Origin: Fimenecus sp051881415
GTDB taxonomy: Bacteria > Bacillota > Clostridia > Oscillospirales > Acutalibacteraceae
Length of the DNA stretch: 8,243 bases
Reading direction: 5' to 3'
Assembly (NCBI GenBank): GCA_051881415.1
Contig: JBJEPV010000141.1
Location: forward strand, 1 to 8,243
The position numbers and the translations under genes are program-made. Shown piece by piece: positions 1 through 5,869 of this stretch. Within the stretch, counting starts at the first letter, position 1, and every line of letters begins with the position of its first letter. The notes below the pieces were generated by a model, which was given only the letters and a program-made list of their open reading frames with translations, was not told the origin of the DNA and did not search any database.

Positions 1-566
1 TTGGGGTGGATCATACCGCTGCCTTTGGCTATGGCGCCGATGGTGCAGGTTTTGCCGTCCAAATCGAAAGAAACGGAAATATGCTTTTTGATGGTATCGG
101 TGGTCATAATCGCCTCTGCCGCCGCGTCCGAGCCGTCCGTCGAAAGTCCGTCGGCGAGCGCTTGCATACCGTTTTGGATGGGCTCCAAATCAATGGGCTG
201 ACCGATTACGCCCGTTGAGCCGACAATCACATCATCAGCGGAAACGCCTGTATACTCTGCAGCAAGGTCGCACATTGCCTGCGCTTTTTCCACGCCGTCG
301 GCGTTACAGGTATTGGCAATGCCGCTGTTGCAGATAACCGCCCGCGCCTTACCGTTTGCGAGGTTTTTGCGGGTGACGGTAATCGGCGCGCCGTAAACGA
401 GATTTTTGGTGTAAACCGCCGCCGCGTCACATTCGGTTTCGGACAAAATCAGCATTAAGTCCTTTTTGTCCTTATTTTTGCGAATGCCGCAGTGTATGCC
501 GTTGGCTTGAAAGCCTTTGGGCGAGGTCACCCCGCCGTTTGTGTCGATTTTGATTGAAAATGCCAT
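1..566 (-). CDS. argJ: ArgJ, glutamate N-acetyltransferase / amino-acid acetyltransferase (partial, N-terminal part)
   Basis: Cytoplasmic enzyme that moves the acetyl group from N-acetylornithine to glutamate, closing the acetyl cycle of arginine synthesis; some family members also use acetyl-CoA. The start ATG (564-566) follows AGGAG at 573-577 by 6 bases. The window holds 188 complete codons of a protein usually near 400 residues. Family features seen are the N-terminal GGVTSPKGF (11-19), VICNSGIANTCNADG (77-91), the oxyanion-hole Thr-Gly in STGVIGQP (117-124), IMTTDT (153-158) and KGSGMIHP (181-188). In ArgJ proteins the last motif runs into N-M-A-T-M-L, where the precursor cuts itself before a Thr that becomes the nucleophile, so the window stops about three residues short of that site. 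It lies downstream of argC, separated by a repeat hairpin (587-612). Whether it is bifunctional cannot be told from this part. Confidence 0.95.
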   Translation of the reverse strand, partial: MAFSIKIDTNGGVTSPKGFQANGIHCGIRKNKDKKDLMLILSETECDAAAVYTKNLVYGAPITVTRKNLANGKARAVICNSGIANTCNADGVEKAQAMCDLAAEYTGVSADDVIVGSTGVIGQPIDLEPIQNGMQALADGLSTDGSDAAAEAIMTTDTIKKHISVSFDLDGKTCTIGAIAKGSGMIHP

Positions 567-586
567 ATGTTTCTCCTGTTTATTCA

Positions 587-612
587 ACGGCGGGAGCAAG
601 CCCCCGCCCTAC
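587..612 (-). repeat. GC-rich hairpin repeat, copy 1 (argC-argJ gap)
   Basis: A 26-base stretch identical to 2434-2459. It contains a 6-bp stem, GGCGGG (589-594) with CCCGCC (603-608), around an 8-base loop. It starts 8 bases after the argC stop codon and ends just before the argJ ribosome binding site, so in the transcript it sits exactly between the two reading frames. There is no T-tract, so it is not a standard terminator. It resembles small dispersed repeats of Clostridia; that family assignment is from memory. Confidence 0.8.
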
Positions 613-620
613 ATTGTTTA

Positions 621-1553
621 CTAAATTTCCAAATTAAATTCTGCCGGCAAACCCATTTTGATGTTCATACATTCAAGAGCCGCGCCGCTGGCGCCTTTGC
701 CCAGGTTATCGTAACGGGCAAGGAGCAAAATCCGTTCGTCATTGCCGCAGACGGTAATATCCATACTGTCCGTTTCTGCTTTGGCGTTGGCAGAAAGAAA
801 ACCCGCCTCGTCTATGCTGTCTTTATAACGCACAATCGGGGTATTGTATTTTTCTTTGTAAAGGGCTTTTATATCCTCTACCGTTTTGCCGTTTTGCAAA
901 TCGCTTTTAAAAAGCGGCACGGTGACAAGCATACCGCTGAAATAATCGCAGATGAACGGGCAGAAAATCGGCGTTGTTGAAAGCCCTGAAATAATCTGCA
1001 TTTCCTTTAAATGCTTGTGCTCCTGGGTGAGGGCATAGGCACGGGGCGCGTCAAGAAGCGGGTCACGCTCGGCGTCCTCATACTGGGCAATCCCCTTTTT
1101 GCCTGCGCCGCTGTACCCGGACATGGCGTGGCAGGAAAAGGCGTGGTCGGGGGAAACAAGCCCTGCATCCACCAAGGGTTTTACAAGGGCGATAAAGCCG
1201 CTTGCGTAGCACCCGGGCACGGCAATACGATTTGAATTTTTGAGTTTTTCCGAAAGTTCTTTTGAAAGTTCGGGAAAACCGTATGCAAACGATTCGTTTG
1301 TACGATGAGCGGTAGATGTGTCAATCACGATGGTTTTTTCGTTTTCGATTAAGCCTACCGCCTCAACTGCCGCCGCATCGGGCAGACACAAAAATGCGAT
1401 GTCTGCTGAATTGAGCGCTTCTTTGCGTGATTTTAAATCCTTGCGTTTTTCTTCGGGCAAGGTAATCAGTTCAATATCGTCGCGGGTTTTCAGGCGGTCA
1501 AAGATTTTTAAACCCGTTGTCCCCTGTGAGCCGTCAATAAATACTTTGGTCAT
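621..1553 (-). CDS. argC: ArgC, N-acetyl-gamma-glutamyl-phosphate reductase (short, type 2 form)
   Basis: NADPH-dependent reduction of N-acetylglutamyl 5-phosphate to N-acetylglutamate 5-semialdehyde, third step of arginine synthesis. The N-terminal dinucleotide fold begins VFIDGSQGTTG (4-14). The active-site Cys is C115 in AVPGCYASG, and His179/His181 in EHKHLKE match the region of the general-base His. It has 310 residues, fitting the shorter type 2 ArgC class rather than the roughly 340-residue class common in Bacillus and E. coli. I chose ATG 1551-1553 (MTKVFIDG) over the upstream GTG at 1563-1565, because the family starts right before the nucleotide-binding strand and the GTG lies in the weak AGTGAG that probably serves as ribosome binding site. 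The preceding gene stops at 1567, leaving 13 bases, so translational coupling is likely. Confidence 0.95.
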   Translation of the reverse strand: MTKVFIDGSQGTTGLKIFDRLKTRDDIELITLPEEKRKDLKSRKEALNSADIAFLCLPDAAAVEAVGLIENEKTIVIDTSTAHRTNESFAYGFPELSKELSEKLKNSNRIAVPGCYASGFIALVKPLVDAGLVSPDHAFSCHAMSGYSGAGKKGIAQYEDAERDPLLDAPRAYALTQEHKHLKEMQIISGLSTTPIFCPFICDYFSGMLVTVPLFKSDLQNGKTVEDIKALYKEKYNTPIVRYKDSIDEAGFLSANAKAETDSMDITVCGNDERILLLARYDNLGKGASGAALECMNIKMGLPAEFNLEI

Positions 1554-1566
1554 AGGTAATCTCACT

Positions 1567-2352
1567 TTACATCATTTTAAAATCGGGTAGTTTTGTTTTA
1601 AATACCTTTTTGCTTTCCCAATCATTTTTCTTATAGCCTCGTCTGTCCATGGAATTGTCATGCCAAGTGGACAGATTCGTTAAATTCTGTTTAATGAAAC
1701 CTGCTAAATAGATTTCTTTACACCTATCCGTGTGATTAAATGAATAATTTTCCAAAACGGGTTCATCATTGTTTAAATACAGGTTTTTCAGTTCCCAAAC
1801 GCTTAGCGGTTTACCGCCTTTTGTAAACCAGCAGTTAAATGAAGGATCAAACAGTACCCATTTTTGCAGTTCACGGCAGTAAACATGCGTAACAAAATGG
1901 CAACCGCCGTTTGTGCTTAACAGACAAATCGGATATGCAAAAATTTGCAGTGCCAGCAAACAATCCGTGAACACCACTGCCTTTTCACGACAACAAATCG
2001 CGTGGGAAAAATCCTGCCCGTAGGCGTATTCCAAAATATCCAAAGGATTATCCGCCTTCCACTTAAAGGCGGCGCCGCTGTAAAAGGTATTATCCGTCAG
2101 CCACTGCATAATGCGCACAGTCTTTTCAAAATCCGTTCCGTCACCCGCGCACTTTTTTAAATCATACTTTTCCAAAAGCGTTGCATACAGCGAAATTTGC
2201 CCAAACAGGTTTTCTGCCGTTGTTTCTGTTAATTCCGCATCACTGCCTTGTTCAAGCGGAGCAAAGGTGTTGTAGTCCATCTTTTCTACAGAGGCAAGAT
2301 AATTCTCCCATTTTTGCAGTTTGTGCAATTTCATGCGCAAAAGAATTCTCAT
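1567..2352 (-). CDS. Transglutaminase-like superfamily protein of unknown role
   Basis: A 261-residue protein with the core of the transglutaminase-like (papain-fold) superfamily. The Cys is C121 in CCREKA, matching the usual C-R-x-x-A at the start of the core helix. The His is H156 in FVTHVYC and the Asp is D169 in WVLFDPSF, so the Cys-His-Asp triad is complete and in normal order. No signal peptide or membrane segment is seen, suggesting a cytoplasmic protein. Family members may be proteases, amidases or crosslinking enzymes, so the substrate cannot be named. I chose ATG 2350-2352 because AGGAG (2363-2367) lies 10 bases upstream; the longer frame to 2409 would translate a hairpin repeat. 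It sits between argH and argC, 13 bases before argC, though nothing links it to arginine synthesis. Some lines look AT-richer than the arg genes (1741-1800 is 19/60 GC; 2761-2820 in argH is 31/60). Confidence 0.8.
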   Translation of the reverse strand: MRILLRMKLHKLQKWENYLASVEKMDYNTFAPLEQGSDAELTETTAENLFGQISLYATLLEKYDLKKCAGDGTDFEKTVRIMQWLTDNTFYSGAAFKWKADNPLDILEYAYGQDFSHAICCREKAVVFTDCLLALQIFAYPICLLSTNGGCHFVTHVYCRELQKWVLFDPSFNCWFTKGGKPLSVWELKNLYLNNDEPVLENYSFNHTDRCKEIYLAGFIKQNLTNLSTWHDNSMDRRGYKKNDWESKKVFKTKLPDFKMM

Positions 2353-2387
2353 TTTTCTCTTTCTCCTCATACTTGTTATGAAATGCT

Positions 2388-2413
2388 TGCGGGCGTGGAA
2401 GCCCGCCACTACG
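2388..2413 (-). repeat. GC-rich hairpin repeat, diverged variant
   Basis: Stem GCGGGC (2389-2394) with GCCCGC (2401-2406) around the loop GTGGAA. Read on the minus strand, its start (GTAGTGGCGGGCTTCC) resembles that of the 26-base repeat next to it (GTAGGGCGGGGGCTTG), so it looks like a related but different unit. It lies upstream of the ribosome binding site of the transglutaminase-like gene. Confidence 0.65.
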
Positions 2414-2433
2414 CGATTTTCTCTGCCATTTCC

Positions 2434-2459
2434 ACGGCGGGAGCAAGCCCCCGCCCTAC
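2434..2459 (-). repeat. GC-rich hairpin repeat, copy 2 (argH downstream gap)
   Basis: Identical over 26 bases to 587-612, same orientation. It begins 5 bases after the argH stop codon. The two exact copies flank the transglutaminase-like gene plus argC as direct repeats about 1.85 kb apart, so recombination between them could delete both genes. Confidence 0.8.
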
Positions 2460-2464
2460 TCTAT

Positions 2465-3835
2465 TCATTGATTTAAACTTCTAACTCTCTCCACCTGTGC
2501 CAGCACATTTTGCGGTGCGGGGCCGCCGAGCGAGGTGCGGTCATTTACGCATTTATCAAGGTTAATTGCCTCATACACGCCGTCGTCGAACAAATCGCAT
2601 ACGGCTTTGTAATCTTCCATAGGCAAGGTTTCCAATGTGACGCCTTTTTTGATGCAAAGGGCAACCAACTCCCCTGTCGCTTTGTAGGCGTCACGGAACG
2701 GCAAGCCTTTTGAAACAAGATAATCGGCGCAATCAGTGGCGTTGATAAAGCCGCCTGCCGCCGCTTTACGCATATTTTCAGGGAGTGCGGTCATGGTATC
2801 AAGCATGGGGATAAACGCCGTCAAGCACATTTTCACCGTGTCAAACGCATCAAAAATCGCCTCTTTGTCCTCTTGCATATCCTTGTTGTAAGCGAGGGGC
2901 AGACCTTTCATCATGGTTAAAAGCGTCATTAAATCGCCGAACACTCTGCCCGATTTGCCGCGTATCAGTTCCGTAATATCGGGGTTCTTTTTCTGCGGCA
3001 TAATGGACGAGCCTGTGGAAAAAGCATCGTCCAATTCCACGAATTTAAACTCCCAGGAGCACCACAGGACGATTTCCTCGGAGAAACGGGAAAGGTGCAC
3101 CATCAAAATGGAAAGTGCCGCCGCTAACTCCATACAGAAATCACGGTCGGAAACGCTGTCGAGGGAATTTTGCATAGCGCCTGTAAATCCAAGCGCCTTT
3201 GCCGTCATTTCGCGGTCGGTATTATAGGTTGTGCCTGCCAATGCGCAAGCACCCAATGGGGAAACATTCATTCTTTCCCGCGCATCGGCAAGTCTTGCTT
3301 TGTCACGCAGGAGCATTTCGGCATAGGCTAACAGATGATGCCCGAAAGTGATGGGCTGGGCACGCTGTAAATGGGTATAGCCGGGCATAACGGCGTTTGC
3401 ATACTGCTCCGCTTTTTTGCAAAGGACGGCGACAAGTTCCGTCAGTTGCCCGTACAGCGCGTCGCACTCTTTGCGCAGGTACAAACGAATATCTACTGCC
3501 ACTTGGTCATTTCGACTGCGGGCGGTATGTAATCGTTTGCCTGCCGCGCCGATGCGCTTGGTCAGTTCTCCCTCCACAAAAGTGTGAATATCCTCTGCGT
3601 TGGGGTCAATTTCCAATTCGCCGCTTTCAATTTCGGCTTTGATGGCTTTCAAGCCCTCGGTAATCGCCGCCAAATCCTCGGCGGAAATGATGCCTTGCGC
3701 ACAGAGCATTGCCGCATGGGCAAGACTGCCGTCAATATCCTCGCGGAACATGCGGCTGTCGAATTTAATGGACGAATTAAAATCGTTTGTTTTGGGGTCT
3801 AATGCTTTTTGAAATCTGCCCTGCCAAAGTTGCAT
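2465..3835 (-). CDS. argH: ArgH, argininosuccinate lyase
   Basis: Last step of arginine synthesis: splits argininosuccinate into arginine and fumarate; a cytoplasmic homotetramer of the fumarase/aspartase superfamily. It has 456 residues, the usual size. Seen in order are the N-terminal MQLWQGRF, the substrate-binding region around TARSRNDQVA (104-113), GYTHLQRAQP (152-161) with the His of conserved region 2, and the signature GSSIMPQKKNPD (275-286) holding the catalytic Ser (S276 or S277). I chose ATG 3833-3835 because AGGAG (3844-3848) precedes it by 8 bases and known ArgH proteins begin there; the frame extended to 3898 would run through a hairpin at 3867-3887. It follows argG after a 230-base gap full of repeats, and no convincing promoter of its own is seen. 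Confidence 0.97.
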   Translation of the reverse strand: MQLWQGRFQKALDPKTNDFNSSIKFDSRMFREDIDGSLAHAAMLCAQGIISAEDLAAITEGLKAIKAEIESGELEIDPNAEDIHTFVEGELTKRIGAAGKRLHTARSRNDQVAVDIRLYLRKECDALYGQLTELVAVLCKKAEQYANAVMPGYTHLQRAQPITFGHHLLAYAEMLLRDKARLADARERMNVSPLGACALAGTTYNTDREMTAKALGFTGAMQNSLDSVSDRDFCMELAAALSILMVHLSRFSEEIVLWCSWEFKFVELDDAFSTGSSIMPQKKNPDITELIRGKSGRVFGDLMTLLTMMKGLPLAYNKDMQEDKEAIFDAFDTVKMCLTAFIPMLDTMTALPENMRKAAAGGFINATDCADYLVSKGLPFRDAYKATGELVALCIKKGVTLETLPMEDYKAVCDLFDDGVYEAINLDKCVNDRTSLGGPAPQNVLAQVERVRSLNQ

Positions 3836-3866
3836 ATATTTTTCTCCTGTAAGTAGTACAATACGA

Positions 3867-3887
3867 CAAAGGGAAAATTTCCCTTTG
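3867..3887 (-). repeat. Perfect inverted repeat upstream of the argH ribosome binding site
   Basis: Arms CAAAGGGAAA (3867-3876) and TTTCCCTTTG (3878-3887) around a single central base, so as RNA a stem of about 8-9 bp with a tiny loop. It lies about 19 bases upstream of the argH AGGAG. There is no T-tract after it on the minus strand. It could be an mRNA-stabilising end, a processing site or a protein-binding site. Confidence 0.7.
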
Positions 3888-3917
3888 CCGTTTCGCACAG
3901 TTTGTGTCCCCTATGCG

Positions 3918-3986
3918 TAGGGGCGGACGACCTCGGTCGCCCGTAGGTCTTAGTGTTTTGCGGGGCGTCGAGCCGCCGCCCCCTAC
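3918..3986. repeat. Intergenic repeat element with near-inverted ends (argG-argH gap)
   Basis: Begins GTAGGGGCGG (3918-3927) and ends CCGCCCCCTAC (3976-3986), near-perfect inverted ends differing by one inserted base. Inside are a hairpin-prone GGGCGGACGACC/GGTCGCCC segment and a second arm CGGGGCGTCGAGCCG. About 69 bases and GC-rich, with no open frame. It looks like a MITE-like or REP-like unit of the kind scattered through Clostridia genomes; that likeness is from memory. Confidence 0.6.
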
Positions 3987-4010
3987 AAGTTTAAATGCGT
4001 ATGAATAACT

Positions 4011-4056
4011 CCCTCAGTCAAGCGCAAGCGCTTGACAGCTCCCTCAAAGAGGGAGC
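4011..4056. repeat. Tandem hairpin repeat downstream of argG
   Basis: Two adjacent perfect hairpins. One has arms GTCAAGCG (4017-4024) and CGCTTGAC (4029-4036); the other has arms GCTCCCTC (4038-4045) and GAGGGAGC (4049-4056). CTCCCTC also occurs just before the first, at 4010-4016. The element starts 9 bases after the argG stop codon. On the minus strand neither hairpin is followed by a run of T, so readthrough from argG into argH is expected. The CTCCCTCA...GAGGGAGC pattern is a familiar dispersed repeat of gut Firmicutes (recall, unchecked). Confidence 0.65.
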
Positions 4057-4065
4057 GTAAACGGA

Positions 4066-5301
4066 TTACTGAGTTGTATTTCTCTGTTGGTCAAGCAAAG
4101 CCTTAACCTTAATGGGCAGACCGAAGAGATTGATGAAGCCTGCGGAGTCTGCTTGGTTGTAAGCGCCGCCGTCCTCACCGAAGGACGCCACATTTTCATC
4201 ATACAGCGTGTAGGGTGAAGTAATACCTGCGTTCATGACATTGCCTTTGTAAAGTTTTACCTTTACATCGCCTGTAACGGTTTCCTGCGTTTTATCAACG
4301 AATGCGGAAAGCGCCTCACGAAGGGGTGTAAACCACTGGCCGTTATATACGATTTCGCCGAATTTCTGGGAAACCAATTTTTTGTAATGCTGGGTTTCTT
4401 TGTCCAGCGTAATCATTTCCAAAAGTTCGTGCGCTTTGTAAAGGATTGTGCCGCCGGGGGTTTCATAAACGCCTCTCGACTTCATACCGACAAGACGGTT
4501 TTCGACAATATCAAGAAGTCCGATGCCGTTTGCGCCGCCCAACTCGTTAAGTTTTTCCACGATTGCAAGGCCGTCCATCTCTGCACCGTCCAAAGCGGTG
4601 GGTACGCCCTTTTCAAAGTGAATGGTCACATAAGTAGGCTTATCGGGTGCCTGCTCAGGGGCAACGCCCAATTCAAGGAAGCCCTCTTTTTGGTACTGCG
4701 GCTCGTTGGCGGGGTCTTCCAAATCCAAGCCCTCGTGGGAGAGATGCCACACATTTTTATCTTTGGAATAGTTGGTTTCACGGTTAATTTTCAACGGAAT
4801 GTTGTGCGCCTCGGCGTACTCGATTTCCTCTTCACGGGATTTAATATCCCACTCACGCCACGGGGCGATGATTTCCATTTCGGGGGCGAATGCTTTTAAT
4901 GTAAGTTCAAAACGCACCTGGTCGTTGCCCTTGCCTGTGCAACCGTGGCAAATGGCGTCTGCGCCCTCTTTTTTGGCGATTTCCGCAAGACCTTTTGCAA
5001 TGCAGGGACGCGCATGGGAAGTGCCCAAAAGGTAGGTTTCATAATCCGCACCCGCTTTCAAGCACGGCCAAATGTACTCCTCCACATATTCTTTTTTCAG
5101 GTCGAGCACATAGAGTTTGGAAGCGCCCGTTTTAATTGCTTTTTCTTCCAAACCGTCAAGCTCGGTACCCTGCCCCACATCGCCCGAAACGGCGATAACC
5201 TCGCAGTTGTTATAATTCTCTTTCAGCCACGGGATGATGATGGAAGTATCAAGCCCGCCTGAATATGCCAAAACAACCTTTTTAATGTCTTTCTTATTCA
5301 T
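4066..5301 (-). CDS. argG: ArgG, argininosuccinate synthase
   Basis: Joins citrulline and aspartate with ATP, by way of citrullyl-AMP, to give argininosuccinate for ArgH. It has 411 residues, the usual size. The N-terminal PP-loop motif AYSGGLDTS (12-20) binds ATP. LLGTSHARPCIAK (91-103) and GCTGKGNDQVRFE (120-132), which contacts citrulline and aspartate, are intact, as is the downstream APWREWD (146-152). I chose ATG 5299-5301 because GGAGGG (5308-5313) lies 6 bases upstream; the in-frame ATG at 5341-5343 sits in the promoter -10 box and cannot be the start. It is the first gene of the cluster on this strand, behind its own promoter and the terminator of the rpsR operon. ARG-box-like sites upstream suggest repression by ArgR with arginine. 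Confidence 0.97.
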   Translation of the reverse strand: MNKKDIKKVVLAYSGGLDTSIIIPWLKENYNNCEVIAVSGDVGQGTELDGLEEKAIKTGASKLYVLDLKKEYVEEYIWPCLKAGADYETYLLGTSHARPCIAKGLAEIAKKEGADAICHGCTGKGNDQVRFELTLKAFAPEMEIIAPWREWDIKSREEEIEYAEAHNIPLKINRETNYSKDKNVWHLSHEGLDLEDPANEPQYQKEGFLELGVAPEQAPDKPTYVTIHFEKGVPTALDGAEMDGLAIVEKLNELGGANGIGLLDIVENRLVGMKSRGVYETPGGTILYKAHELLEMITLDKETQHYKKLVSQKFGEIVYNGQWFTPLREALSAFVDKTQETVTGDVKVKLYKGNVMNAGITSPYTLYDENVASFGEDGGAYNQADSAGFINLFGLPIKVKALLDQQRNTTQ

Positions 5302-5342
5302 GGAAAACCCTCCGATTTGAATGTTCTTTTGATTACAAGGCA

Positions 5343-5370
5343 ATTATACACGCTTTTCGCATAAAATCAA
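5343..5370 (-). promoter_or_regulatory. argG promoter
   Basis: On the minus strand, -35 TTGATT (5365-5370), a 16-base spacer and a perfect -10 TATAAT (5343-5348). Transcription would start near 5336, giving a leader of about 35 bases before the argG ATG. This is a SigA-type promoter. Confidence 0.8.
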
Positions 5371-5376
5371 GTATTT

Positions 5377-5394
5377 TTTGTATATTTATTCATA
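5377..5394 (-). promoter_or_regulatory. Candidate ARG box (ArgR/AhrC operator) 1
   Basis: Minus-strand TATGAATAAATATACAAA matches 14 of 18 positions of the Bacillus ARG-box consensus CATGAATAAAAATKCAAK, as I recall it. It abuts the argG -35 box on its upstream side. The region is AT-rich, so chance matches are easier than usual. Confidence 0.55.
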
Positions 5395-5480
5395 AAATAT
5401 GCATATTTGTGGAAAGCGTCGGAATAATTATGCATATATTCGCACAAATTATGCAGGTTTTATGCAGAAATTCAATTTTG

Positions 5481-5498
5481 TATGAAAAAATATGCAAT
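5481..5498 (+). promoter_or_regulatory. Candidate ARG box (ArgR/AhrC operator) 2
   Basis: TATGAAAAAATATGCAAT matches 15 of 18 positions of the same recalled consensus. Its centre lies 104 bp from candidate box 1, close to ten helical turns, which would suit a DNA loop through an ArgR hexamer. It lies just beside the rpsR terminator. Confidence 0.5.
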
Positions 5499-5503
5499 TT
5501 CAG

Positions 5504-5529
5504 AAAAAAAGGCGGCTTTGAAAGCCGCC
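5504..5529 (-). terminator. Intrinsic terminator of the rpsF-ssb-rpsR operon
   Basis: On the minus strand, the stem GGCGGCTTT / AAAGCCGCC (5511-5529, single central base, so in practice 7-8 bp with a 3-5 base loop) is followed directly by seven T (complement of 5504-5510). It lies about 60 bases after the rpsR stop. The plus strand has CTTTTC after the stem, so it may work weakly in that direction too. Confidence 0.9.
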
Positions 5530-5589
5530 CTTTTCTATATTGTTCCATGCGGGCAAGCCGAATTCTGCGCTTTTTAAGCCACAGAAAAA

Positions 5590-5838
5590 TCAGTCCGCCG
5601 TGTACGGCAAAATCGCGATTACACGCGCGCGTTTGATAGCCGTAGTGAGTTCTCTCTGATGATAGGCGCAAGTGCCGGTTACGCGGCGGGGAAGAATCTT
5701 TGCGCGTTCAGAGGTATAGCGGCGCAGCTTTGCTGCATCTTTGTAATCAATCTTGTCGACCTTTTCGACGCAGAAGGAGCAAACTTTTTTGCGTTTGCGG
5801 TTCTGCGGGCGGCCGCCTTGCGGTTTATCGTAAGCCAT
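5590..5838 (-). CDS. rpsR: Ribosomal protein S18 (zinc-binding form)
   Basis: Small-subunit protein S18, which binds 16S rRNA with S6 at the platform of the 30S particle. It has 82 residues with a basic N-terminal tail and the core YKDAAKLRRYTSERAKILPRRVTGT. It keeps C20-x-x-C23 and C57-x-x-H60, four likely zinc ligands, so it is the zinc-binding (C+) form rather than the zinc-free version some bacteria keep as a second copy. AAGGAGG (5846-5852) precedes the ATG. Last gene of the rpsF-ssb-rpsR operon, 31 bases after ssb and followed by an intrinsic terminator. Confidence 0.97.
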   Translation of the reverse strand: MAYDKPQGGRPQNRKRKKVCSFCVEKVDKIDYKDAAKLRRYTSERAKILPRRVTGTCAYHQRELTTAIKRARVIAILPYTAD

Positions 5839-5869
5839 TTGTAATCCTCCTTAAAAAATCAATCAAAAC

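Noticed and set aside
567..980. Plus-strand open frame of 137 codons opposite argC
   Set aside because: It overlaps the well-supported argC on the other strand and the argC-argJ repeat, and shows no recognisable domain.
2353..2409. N-terminal extension of the transglutaminase-like protein to 2409
   Set aside because: The extra residues are encoded by a hairpin repeat and the ribosome binding region; AGGAG serves the ATG at 2350-2352.
3836..3898. N-terminal extension of ArgH to 3898
   Set aside because: It would translate the 3867-3887 palindrome and the ribosome binding site; ArgH proteins start at MxLWxGRF.
3998..4016. ARG-box half-site TATGAATAA in the argG-argH gap
   Set aside because: Only one half matches the consensus, the other half runs into a GC-rich repeat, and no promoter is seen beside it.
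4017..4056. Intrinsic terminator between argG and argH
   Set aside because: The hairpins are strong but have no following T-tract on the minus strand, so they were listed as repeats.
587..4056. CRISPR-like array from the repeated hairpins
   Set aside because: The repeats are few, lie kilobases apart between genes, and have no regular spacers.
4387..4899. Long plus-strand open frame of 170 codons opposite argG
   Set aside because: It is a shadow of argG, which has full family motifs; the frame has no family likeness.
5302..5343. N-terminal extension of ArgG to the ATG at 5341-5343
   Set aside because: That ATG overlaps the promoter -10 box, and a strong GGAGGG serves the ATG at 5299-5301.
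5390..5671. Minus-strand open frame of 93 codons between rpsR and argG
   Set aside because: It runs across the terminator and the AT-rich regulatory region, overlaps rpsR and has no ribosome binding site or family likeness.
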